Assembly: GCA_019313765.1 (NCBI GenBank) | Contig: JAFDAP010000081.1 | Span: 1 to 7,066 of the forward strand | Origin: Deltaproteobacteria bacterium | Lineage (GTDB): Bacteria > Desulfobacterota > DSM-4660 > Desulfatiglandales > Desulfatiglandaceae | DNA length: 7,066 nt | Reading direction: 5' to 3' | In this document: piece after piece, positions 1 to 4,833 of the stretch | How the letters are laid out: each line of letters begins with the position of its first letter | How positions within the stretch are numbered: position 1 is the stretch's first letter | Notes under the pieces: generated by a model | Database searches by the model: none | Told to the model about the DNA's origin: nothing | What the model saw: only the letters and a program-made list of their open reading frames with translations | Made by a program: the position numbers and the translations under genes

Positions 1-19
1 GAGCAAAGCGACACCCACA

Positions 20-61
20 TTCGACGTTCGATGTTGAGCGTTCGATGTTCGACGTTCATCT
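20..61. repeat. Tandem 7-base repeat array (TTCGAYG type)
   Basis: Six consecutive heptamers can be read without a gap: TTCGACG, TTCGATG, TTGAGCG, TTCGATG, TTCGACG, then a degenerate TTCATCT. The order is nearly symmetric (a-b-c-b-a). No gene is seen here; the array lies upstream of truA. It is too short and too variable to be a CRISPR. Its function is unknown. Confidence 0.75.
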
Positions 62-132
62 TTTTCCTGTTTGTTATTTCGAATTTTGGTCACCTGTCCG
101 CCGTAATACTATGGGGGGTGGATTGGAATTTG

Positions 133-167
133 TTTGATATTTGGGATTTGATATTTGGAATTTCAAT
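133..167. repeat. Tandem 7-base AT-rich repeat (TTTGATA / TTTGGRA)
   Basis: A 14-base unit is repeated back to back (133-146 and 147-160) with one difference. It splits into alternating heptamers TTTGATA and TTTGGGA/TTTGGAA, ending in TTTCAAT. It has the same 7-base period as the array at 20-61 but a different sequence. It lies in the non-coding leader of truA. Confidence 0.7.
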
Positions 168-193
168 AAGGCAATAAAACTCCAACAAAGCAA

Positions 194-208
194 ATCCCCT
201 CTGGGGAT
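194..208. other. Small perfect hairpin in truA leader
   Basis: ATCCCC and GGGGAT pair perfectly around the 3-base loop TCT. It is the first of two hairpins in tandem just ahead of truA, with the second at 217-235. On its own it has no T-tail. Confidence 0.5.
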
Positions 209-216
209 AACCAAAG

Positions 217-241
217 CCTGGTCCTCCGGGCCAGGATTTTT
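217..241 (+). terminator. Terminator-like hairpin just upstream of truA
   Basis: CCTGGTCC (217-224) pairs with GGGCCAGG (228-235) around a 3-base loop, with one G-U pair, and is followed by ATTTTT. This is the form of an intrinsic terminator on the plus strand. It lies only 14 bases before the truA start. It may end a transcript entering from the left, or act as an attenuator or structural leader of truA. Sequence alone does not separate these. Confidence 0.5.
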
Positions 242-254
242 ACTATGAGACCTC

Positions 255-998
255 ATGGACGAGAAAAACATAAAACTGACGTTAGCCTATGACGGAAGCC
301 ATTATCATGGATGGCAGCGGCAAAAAAACGGGGTCACTATCCAGGGTGCTGTTGAAGAAAAAATTAAAATAATGACCGGTGAGTCTGTCAAGCTAATTGC
401 TTCGGGCAGGACAGACGCGGGCGTCCATGCCATAAACCAGGTCTGTAATTTTACAACTCGGTCCAAAATTGGGATCGAAGAGATGAAAAGGGGCCTTAAT
501 TCACTTCTTCCCGATGATGTTTTTTTAAGAGACTCCGAATATGTACCCCTTGAATTTCATGCCAGATACAATGTCAAAAGCAAGACCTATGAATACAGGA
601 TATTGAACCGGGAAGATCCGGACCTGTTCCTGCGTCATTATGTCTGGCATATTCGCGTGCCCCTGAATGCTAAAGAGATGGCAAAATGTTTGACCGTTCT
701 CGCGGGAAGGCATGACTTTTCCTCTTTCAGGTCTTCGGGAAGCGGCAACCTGGATCCGGTCAGGACCGTTTTGCGGGCCGAGCTTCATGGCCCGGAAGAT
801 GGGATGCTTAAGCTTGTAATTGAGGCGGACGGCTTTTTAAGGCATATGGTGCGAAATATTGTAGGGACTGTGGTGGATGCAGGCCTGGGTAAAATTGATG
901 TTTCGGGTTTTAAGGAGATTTTGGAATCAAAAGACCGGCAAATGGCCGGTATCAAGGCCCCTCCGCAGGGATTATTCCTTATGAACGTCGAGTATTAG
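255..998 (+). CDS. truA: tRNA pseudouridine(38-40) synthase TruA
   Basis: TruA converts uridines at positions 38, 39 and 40 of the tRNA anticodon stem-loop to pseudouridine in the cytoplasm. The 247-residue length is normal for the family. The N-terminus has the expected IKLTLAYDGSHYHGWQ-type strand at about residues 6-21. The catalytic aspartate is D54 within SGRTDAGVHA (50-59). The C-terminal DGFLRHMVRNIVG motif, which helps shape the active site, is present. The start at 255 places the family's first strand directly after the initiator. Only a weak GAGA purine run precedes it, so the start rests on homology rather than on the ribosome site. The gene stands alone on the plus strand, with a terminator-like hairpin 14 bases ahead of it and a convergent small gene 3 bases after its stop. 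Confidence 0.97.
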   Translation: MDEKNIKLTLAYDGSHYHGWQRQKNGVTIQGAVEEKIKIMTGESVKLIASGRTDAGVHAINQVCNFTTRSKIGIEEMKRGLNSLLPDDVFLRDSEYVPLEFHARYNVKSKTYEYRILNREDPDLFLRHYVWHIRVPLNAKEMAKCLTVLAGRHDFSSFRSSGSGNLDPVRTVLRAELHGPEDGMLKLVIEADGFLRHMVRNIVGTVVDAGLGKIDVSGFKEILESKDRQMAGIKAPPQGLFLMNVEY

Positions 999-1001
999 TT
1001 C

Positions 1002-1154
1002 CTACGTCTTGGTTTCCTTTAAGGAATTGCGGACTGCCTGATGCACCTGCTTCCAGACTTCCTCAAAAGAATTCACGGATAATCTTCCCACTTCAATGAA
1101 TTTGACCACGATCTCTTTGGTGACTTTGACGGCAAGGACCTCTTTTTGTTCCAT
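1002..1154 (-). CDS. Small 50-residue hypothetical protein
   Basis: The minus strand reads MEQKEVLAVKVTKEIVVKFI and on to a lysine/threonine-rich end, 50 residues in total, with no cysteines and no membrane segment. Support for a real gene: a good ribosome-binding site (AGGAG at 1162-1166 on the minus strand, 7 bases before the ATG), a plausible soluble alternating composition, and a stop 3 bases from the convergent truA stop, so the space is tightly filled. The predicted layout is a short strand/helix N-terminal half (residues 5-22) and an amphipathic helix (about 29-47, including FEEVWKQVHQAVRNSL). I do not recognise a function. It could be a small nucleic-acid- or protein-binding factor, but nothing seen proves this. 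The 5' side, positions 1155-1330, contains strong hairpins. Confidence 0.7.
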   Translation of the reverse strand: MEQKEVLAVKVTKEIVVKFIEVGRLSVNSFEEVWKQVHQAVRNSLKETKT

Positions 1155-1214
1155 TATCACTCTCCTGGTTTTACTCGATTGGCCGTGGAGTTAGGTCCCC
1201 TCCAGCCATTAAAT

Positions 1215-1241
1215 TTGACGGACTTGTAAAAAGTCCGTCAA
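1215..1241. repeat. Perfect 11-bp inverted repeat (hairpin)
   Basis: TTGACGGACTT (1215-1225) pairs perfectly with AAGTCCGTCAA (1231-1241) around a 5-base loop. A second hairpin follows without a gap. Neither strand has a clear T-run after the stem, so it does not look like a standard terminator. It may be a dispersed palindromic repeat or an RNA structure in the leader of the small minus-strand gene. Confidence 0.7.
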
Positions 1242-1256
1242 TCCCGCATAGCGGGA
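1242..1256. repeat. 6-bp GC-rich hairpin adjoining the previous one
   Basis: TCCCGC (1242-1247) and GCGGGA (1251-1256) pair perfectly around ATA. It directly abuts the 11-bp hairpin at 1215-1241, giving two stacked stem-loops. Confidence 0.55.
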
Positions 1257-1277
1257 GGGTGAGGGTTATCAAATTTG

Positions 1278-1324
1278 GACCCCCGCTGAACGGAAGAAGG
1301 CCGTCCTCAGATTCAGCAGGGGTC
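1278..1324. repeat. 13-bp inverted repeat with one mismatch
   Basis: GACCCCCGCTGAA (1278-1290) pairs with TTCAGCAGGGGTC (1312-1324), 12 of 13 positions, around a 21-base loop. No T-run follows. It is the third stem-loop in this gap. Its role is unknown. Confidence 0.65.
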
Positions 1325-1417
1325 AATCTTAAGAAGAACCCATAAAGCCCTCCTTAGATATTTAAGTTTGTCAGACCAATGTTAAAAAAGAACTTAGTTC
1401 GCTTCGCTCACAATTGG

Positions 1418-1448
1418 CCTCCGGCCCGTAATGCCTACGCCCCGGAGG
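1418..1448. other. GC-rich hairpin present only in copy A
   Basis: CCTCCGG (1418-1424) pairs perfectly with CCGGAGG (1442-1448) around a 17-base loop. Copy B has nothing equivalent between CAATTG and the TGGAA arm, so this looks like an insertion in copy A or a deletion in copy B. Confidence 0.5.
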
Positions 1449-1453
1449 GAAAG

Positions 1454-1478
1454 TTGGAATAATGGAACAATGGAATAC
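1454..1478. repeat. Octamer array, left arm of copy A
   Basis: Units with an 8-base period, TTGGAATA, ATGGAACA, ATGGAATA, with more degenerate TGGG/TGGA units continuing to about 1516. It is complementary in type to the ATTCCA array at 1567-1590. Confidence 0.7.
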
Positions 1479-1566
1479 TGGGTTTGGGATTTTGGAGCAA
1501 TGGTTTACTGGGAGAATGTGCCTGACAAAAACATAAAAAAACAGGAAACTTCCTTTAAAAAACATC

Positions 1567-1590
1567 ATTCCAACATTCCATGATTCCATG
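1567..1590. repeat. Octamer array, right arm of copy A
   Basis: Three exact 8-base units: ATTCCAAC, ATTCCATG, ATTCCATG. It is the inverted counterpart of the left arm of the same element. Confidence 0.75.
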
Positions 1591-1659
1591 TATGGGGTAA
1601 AAATGTTCAGCCTAATAAAACCCCTTTAGCTTCAATAAGTTGTAGAAATTCATAGACGT

Positions 1660-2673
1660 TCAATTCCCCCAAACTCCAGGAATCTCTACACCGCACTTGG
1701 GACAACAGTTGCCTTTGATCTTGTTCCGCGTGATTTGAAAACCGAATCGGTTGATCAGGAGTTCGCCACACTCATGGCAGAAGGTGTTTTCGCCCTCGTC
1801 TCCGGGGATATTCCCCGTGTAAACATACTTCAGCCCAGCCTCATATCCGAGATCCCTTGCCTGCTGAATGCTTTCAGGGGGTGTGGAGGAGATATGGTTG
1901 AGTCGGTATGTGGGGTGAAAACGGCTGATGTGCCAGGGAATGTTCGGATCTAAATCAGCTAAAAACCGGGCAATGGCTTTGAGTTCTTCTTTGGCGTCAT
2001 TAAGACCTGGAATCAACAGGGTGGTGACCTCTAACCAGACACCCTGCTTTTTCATGGTCTCTAATGTTTTCAATACGGGGGCCAGCTTTGCACCGCACTG
2101 GTCCTTGTAAAACCTGTCGCTGAACGCCTTGAGGTCCACATTGGCTGCGTGAAGATCAGGGAATATTTCATCAAGGCATTGTTCGCTCATGTATCCGTTG
2201 GACACAAAAACGTTCTTGAGACCTTTGGCCGCGGCAAGCCGTGCCGTATCCAGGGCCAACTCGAAATAGACGGTGGGCTCTGTGTAGGTGTAGGCTATTG
2301 ATGCGGAGCCTGTGCGCAGGGCGTCCGTGACGATCTCTTCCGGGGTCATGTCTTCCCCGATGATCCGGTTTTGGTCGGACGGCATCTGGGAGATATCCGA
2401 ATTCTGGCAGAAAAGACACCTGAAATTGCAGCCCACGGTGGCTATGGAATAGGAGAGGCTGCCGGGCAAAAAATGGGACAGGGGCTTTTTTTCGATGGGG
2501 TCGCAGTGCCTTGCAATGACCTTTCCATACACAAGGCTTATGAGCGTACCCACCCGGTTTTCCCGGACACCGCAGATCCCCTTTGCCCCACCCTTAATCA
2601 GGCAGTTATGGTTGCATAAATGGCAGCGGACCTTTTCGTTTTCCAGTTTTTCATACAGGTATGCCTCTTTCAT
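1660..2673 (-). CDS. amrS: AmmeMemoRadiSam-type radical SAM enzyme (AmrS-like)
   Basis: A 337-residue radical SAM protein related to pyruvate formate-lyase activating enzymes. The 4Fe-4S/SAM-binding motif CX3CX2C is GCNFRCLFCQN, with cysteines 82, 86 and 89. An N-terminal cysteine set (C17, C20, C24, C34, in CHLCNHNCLIKGGAKGICG) and a C-terminal zinc-ribbon-like set (C299, C302, C324, C327) are typical of this subfamily, as is the conserved DPIEKKPLSHFLPG stretch (58-71). The family is named for frequent co-occurrence with AMMECR1 and Memo proteins; neither is in this window, and the substrate is not established to my knowledge. The start has a good AGGAG site 9 bases upstream. It overlaps the upstream methyltransferase gene by 23 bases, so coupled translation is likely. 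The subfamily call is firm; the reaction is unknown. Confidence 0.9.
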   Translation of the reverse strand: MKEAYLYEKLENEKVRCHLCNHNCLIKGGAKGICGVRENRVGTLISLVYGKVIARHCDPIEKKPLSHFLPGSLSYSIATVGCNFRCLFCQNSDISQMPSDQNRIIGEDMTPEEIVTDALRTGSASIAYTYTEPTVYFELALDTARLAAAKGLKNVFVSNGYMSEQCLDEIFPDLHAANVDLKAFSDRFYKDQCGAKLAPVLKTLETMKKQGVWLEVTTLLIPGLNDAKEELKAIARFLADLDPNIPWHISRFHPTYRLNHISSTPPESIQQARDLGYEAGLKYVYTGNIPGDEGENTFCHECGELLINRFGFQITRNKIKGNCCPKCGVEIPGVWGN

Positions 2674-3463
2674 CTATACGAACTCCTCTAACCTGTTTCA
2701 AGTGGCTGACGGTATTCGCGCCGATAAGGGATTGGCTTTGTTTTTTCATCTTGATTTTCAAAGGGAGGCTGTCTGCCTTTATACTGTAGGTCATTGTGGC
2801 CAAGATTCCCAGGAAAGACCCGAAAGGGGAATGCTTCAGCTCCACAAGGTCCTTTCCGGAATGCCTCATTTTTTCGACAAAAGAAGGACGAATTTTTGTG
2901 CAAGCCCAGGAAACAGGTGTATCGCCGTAGGCTGCGCGCAAAAAGGATTTCAACTGCCAGAGGTTATAAAACCTGCTTTGACCGAACAGTGGGTCTCCAA
3001 AATAGCCCTGGACCCTTTTTACTAAGCCGCTCCACGACAGGCTGTTTATTACCCCGATGAACACCTTTTTATTGGTTACCCTTCCTGCTTCCCTCAGCGC
3101 GAGAAGGGGATTATCCAGAAATTCAAGGGTGCCAATCATAACCGCTAAGTCAAATTCATTATCATCAAAAGGGAGGTCTTCGGCCATCCCGGTTCTGAGA
3201 GTGCAGCGGTGGCCGAGTCGTTCTTTGGCCTTTTTAATCATATGGGTCGACGCGTCTATGCCACTCACATTAAGACCCAATCTGCTAAAGGTGATGAGGT
3301 GGTTTCCCGTGCCACATCCGATATCCAGGACCCTTTCACCCGGCCGGGGGTTTAACAGGGTCAGGATGAGTTGTTCGATGGACCTGTCTATGGCCCGGCC
3401 ATGGGGTGAGTGGTCCCAGGCTTCGTAGACCCTGGCGATATTTCTGTCAAAAATGAGTCCCAT
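2651..3463 (-). CDS. Class I SAM-dependent methyltransferase (UbiE/Methyltransf_11-like)
   Basis: A 270-residue soluble protein with a Rossmann-type methyltransferase core. Motif I is VLDIGCGTG (45-53), the acidic residue binding the SAM ribose is likely D70 in SGIDAS, and the post-II region is AEDLPFDDNEFDLAV (94-108). The remaining about 130 residues are more variable and probably set substrate choice; a basic stretch (KIKMKKQ) lies near residue 240. The substrate cannot be read from sequence. It is the first gene of a two-gene minus-strand operon, and its last 23 bases overlap the start of the amrS-like gene, so the two are likely made together. The start at 3463 begins MGLIFDRNIARVYEAWDHSPHG, typical of such enzymes, but no clear ribosome site precedes it. 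A TATAAT box lies about 34 bases upstream. Confidence 0.88.
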   Translation of the reverse strand: MGLIFDRNIARVYEAWDHSPHGRAIDRSIEQLILTLLNPRPGERVLDIGCGTGNHLITFSRLGLNVSGIDASTHMIKKAKERLGHRCTLRTGMAEDLPFDDNEFDLAVMIGTLEFLDNPLLALREAGRVTNKKVFIGVINSLSWSGLVKRVQGYFGDPLFGQSRFYNLWQLKSFLRAAYGDTPVSWACTKIRPSFVEKMRHSGKDLVELKHSPFGSFLGILATMTYSIKADSLPLKIKMKKQSQSLIGANTVSHLKQVRGVRIDERGIPV

Positions 3464-3496
3464 TTAATGATTTGAAATACTCTTTGATCTTTGTTA

Positions 3497-3502
3497 ATTA
3501 TA
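3497..3502 (-). promoter_or_regulatory. Candidate -10 box for the methyltransferase-amrS operon
   Basis: The minus strand reads TATAAT here, an exact sigma-70 -10 hexamer, about 34 bases before the methyltransferase ATG. The position 17 bases upstream (CAAGTT) is a poor -35, so the promoter may need an activator or be weak. It is a single-motif prediction. Confidence 0.4.
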
Positions 3503-3510
3503 CGTCTCGG

Positions 3511-3524
3511 AAGTTGTACAACTT
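3511..3524. promoter_or_regulatory. Perfect 14-base palindrome overlapping the -35 region
   Basis: AAGTTGTACAACTT is its own reverse complement. It sits just upstream of the TATAAT box, centred near -28 if transcription begins about 7 bases past that box, a place where a dimeric repressor could block the promoter. Its right half (TACAACTT, 3517-3524) is also found at the edge of repeat copy A, so it may instead be part of the repeat terminus. Confidence 0.35.
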
Positions 3525-3571
3525 GCTAAAATCAAAGGGGTTTGTTTAGGCTTGATACTTTTGCCCCATAC

Positions 3572-3607
3572 ATGGAATAATGGAATGCTGGAAAGTTGGA
3601 ATGTTGG
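3572..3607. repeat. Octamer array, left arm of copy B
   Basis: Exact 8-base spacing over four and a half units: ATGGAATA, ATGGAATG, CTGGAAAG, TTGGAATG, TTGG. It is complementary in type to the array at 3705-3736. Confidence 0.8.
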
Positions 3608-3704
3608 TTTTAATAAGGAATTCGTTCATTTATTAACATTTTTAACACCCATGTCAAGGGCATTATGGCAGTAAAACATCGTGCCATTTTCGCAAAGCTC
3701 ATTA

Positions 3705-3736
3705 TTCCATTATTCCAATATTCCAACATTCCAATT
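3705..3736. repeat. Octamer array, right arm of copy B
   Basis: Four gap-free 8-base units: TTCCATTA, TTCCAATA, TTCCAACA, TTCCAATT. It is the inverted partner of the 3572-3607 array within the same element. Confidence 0.85.
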
Positions 3737-3765
3737 GCGGAGCGAAGCGGAGCTAAGTCCAAAAT

Positions 3766-4833
3766 ATGAAAATGAACCCCGGGATGCAAGCAGAAAGTGA
3801 TGGACAGATGAAACATCTATCATCCGAAAATACGACCCAAACACCTGAACATGGAGAAACTGAACTGGAAGGTCAGATAGAGCGGATCACTTATATGAAT
3901 GAAGAGACCGGGTACACCGTGGCCAGGGTCAATGTCCCCGGGTATCTGGAGCCTGTTACGATTGTTGGAAATCTCCTGGCATTAGCTCCCGGAGAGGTCC
4001 TGGAGATAAAAGGTGACTGGGAGACACATCCAAAGTTTGGCCGGCAGTTTAAGATCCTCAGCCACCGTACCGTGCGCCCATCCTCTGTAAAAGGCATCAA
4101 GAAATATTTGGGTTCCGGACTTATAAAGGGTATTGGAAAGGAGATGGCCGCAAGGATTGTCGAGAAATTTGGAGAAGAGACCCTGAAAGTTATTGATGAG
4201 GGCATTGACGAACTTGCGACGGTCGCCGGGATTGGGCGTAAAAGGGTGGAGATGATCAAAAATGCCTGGGCTGACCAGAAAGAGATCAGGGCGATCATGA
4301 TCTTTCTCCAGGAGCACGGCGTGGGTTTAAGCCATGCAACAAAGATCTTTAAACGTTACGGGCAGCGTTCAATTGCTGTTGTGACTCAAAATCCCTACAG
4401 GCTTGCCACGGACATACCCGGTATCGGTTTTCAGACGGCAGACAGGATTGCAACACAACTCGGTTTTGAAAAGAATTCACCGGTCAGGGCGGAGGCGGGG
4501 ACCCTATACGTCCTGAACAGGTTGGCGGAGGAAGGAAACGTTTTTTATCCCTATGATTTGTTAATAGAAAAATGCCGCGAGATCCTGGAAGTGGACAGGG
4601 AAACCGTCATCAGGGGCTTTGGGGCCATTGCCCTTGACGGTAAGATTGTTGTGGAAGATCTGAATCAGCACATGGATGAATTTGAACCGAATCGCAAGGC
4701 CGTTTATCTGAAGCGTTTTCACATCTCGGAAACCGGGATTGTCAGACATTTTTCGCGCCTGATTTCATCAAAAAAAAAATGTTCGAAACATGGATGTGAA
4801 CAAGGCCCTCGACTGGGTGCAGAAAAAAATTGA
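3766..4833 (+). CDS. recD2: RecD2-type helicase, N-terminal part (frameshifted)
   Basis: This frame gives the N-terminal half of a RecD2 (RecD-like, 5'-3' DNA helicase of superfamily 1B, not part of a RecBCD complex). The family's first conserved stretch, LEGQIERITYMNEETGYTVARV, begins at about residue 35. Helix-hairpin-helix segments follow at about 118-132 (LIKGIGKEMAARIV), 153-164 (VAGIGRKRVEMI) and 217-229 (IPGIGFQTADRIA). Family sequence ends at about residue 337 (LISS); the residues after the A-run (KCSKHGCEQGPRLGAEKN) are out-of-frame read-through. The first about 33 residues are not conserved, and in-frame ATGs at 3766, 3772, 3784 and 3808 are all possible starts; a GGAG at 3749-3752 is 13 bases before the first. 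The helicase motor is in the other frame (see 4790-6025). Confidence 0.9.
   Translation: MKMNPGMQAESDGQMKHLSSENTTQTPEHGETELEGQIERITYMNEETGYTVARVNVPGYLEPVTIVGNLLALAPGEVLEIKGDWETHPKFGRQFKILSHRTVRPSSVKGIKKYLGSGLIKGIGKEMAARIVEKFGEETLKVIDEGIDELATVAGIGRKRVEMIKNAWADQKEIRAIMIFLQEHGVGLSHATKIFKRYGQRSIAVVTQNPYRLATDIPGIGFQTADRIATQLGFEKNSPVRAEAGTLYVLNRLAEEGNVFYPYDLLIEKCREILEVDRETVIRGFGAIALDGKIVVEDLNQHMDEFEPNRKAVYLKRFHISETGIVRHFSRLISSKKKCSKHGCEQGPRLGAEKN
4770..4779 (+). other. Run of ten A's at the recD2 frame break
   Basis: Ten consecutive A's follow TCATC. Upstream family sequence is in the frame of 3766 and downstream family sequence in the next frame (+1). The second frame is open back to 4763, so the two frames overlap exactly across this run. 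With nine A's the reading would be ISSKKNVRNMDVNKALDWVQ, continuous and family-like, for a 752-residue protein. Confidence 0.9.

Larger units (their letters stand above)
1155..1392. other. Non-coding region with a cluster of hairpins
   Basis: No credible gene is seen in this part of the 505-base gap. It holds three inverted repeats (1215-1241, 1242-1256, 1278-1324), described separately, and then AT-rich DNA up to repeat copy A. It could include the promoter and 5' leader of the minus-strand small gene, but I see no convincing -10/-35 pair. Confidence 0.6.
1393..1644 (-). repeat. Interspersed foldback repeat, copy A (inverted relative to copy B)
   Basis: Read on the minus strand, this stretch matches copy B (3517-3757) over its whole length with divergence and small gaps. 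Shared blocks, in order: TACAACTT, a 9-base spacer, AAAGGGGTTT, TTAGGCT, CCCCATACATGGAAT, ATGGAATG, then in the middle GTCA..GGCA and CAGTAAA, then ATTCCATT-type units, CAATTG, GAGCGAAGCG and CTAAG. The inner arms are 8-base units: TGGAA type at about 1454-1478 and TTCCA type at 1567-1590, in opposite orientation, so the element can fold on itself. No protein is encoded and no transposase is visible. It ends 15 bases after the amrS stop. Confidence 0.8.
3517..3757 (+). repeat. Interspersed foldback repeat, copy B
   Basis: It matches copy A (1393-1644, opposite strand) from TACAACTT through AAAGGGGTTT, CCCCATACATGGAAT and GTCA..GGCA..CAGTAAA to CAATTG and GAGCGAAGCG...CTAAG. Its inner arms are cleaner 8-base arrays than in copy A: 3572-3607 (TGGAA type) and 3705-3736 (TTCCA type). 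It ends 8 bases before the first possible recD2 start, so the recD2 ribosome-binding region borders or overlaps it. No coding capacity is seen. Confidence 0.8.
3464..3765. other. Non-coding gap: operon promoter region plus repeat copy B
   Basis: This 302-base gap between the divergent methyltransferase and recD2 genes holds the candidate promoter and palindrome at 3497-3524 and the whole of repeat copy B. No gene is credible here; the reading frame at 3610-3816 on the minus strand is made of repeat sequence. Any recD2 promoter would have to lie within copy B. Confidence 0.7.

Noticed and set aside
74..271. Minus-strand open frame of 65 codons upstream of truA
   Set aside because: It spans the AT-rich heptamer array and the truA leader hairpins and extends into truA; its translation is repeat-derived with no family features.
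1371..1589. Minus-strand open frame of 72 codons
   Set aside because: It is made almost wholly of repeat copy A, including the octamer arrays, with no ribosome-binding site or family resemblance.
2495..3025. Plus-strand open frame of 176 codons
   Set aside because: It lies antisense across the end of the methyltransferase gene and the start of amrS, both of which have clear family motifs; its own translation has no recognisable pattern.
3057..3428. Plus-strand open frame of 123 codons
   Set aside because: It is antisense to the methyltransferase core including motif I, and serine/arginine-rich as expected of a shadow frame.
3572..3736. CRISPR-like array
   Set aside because: The units are 8 bases long with no spacers and no cas genes nearby; they are simple tandem repeats.
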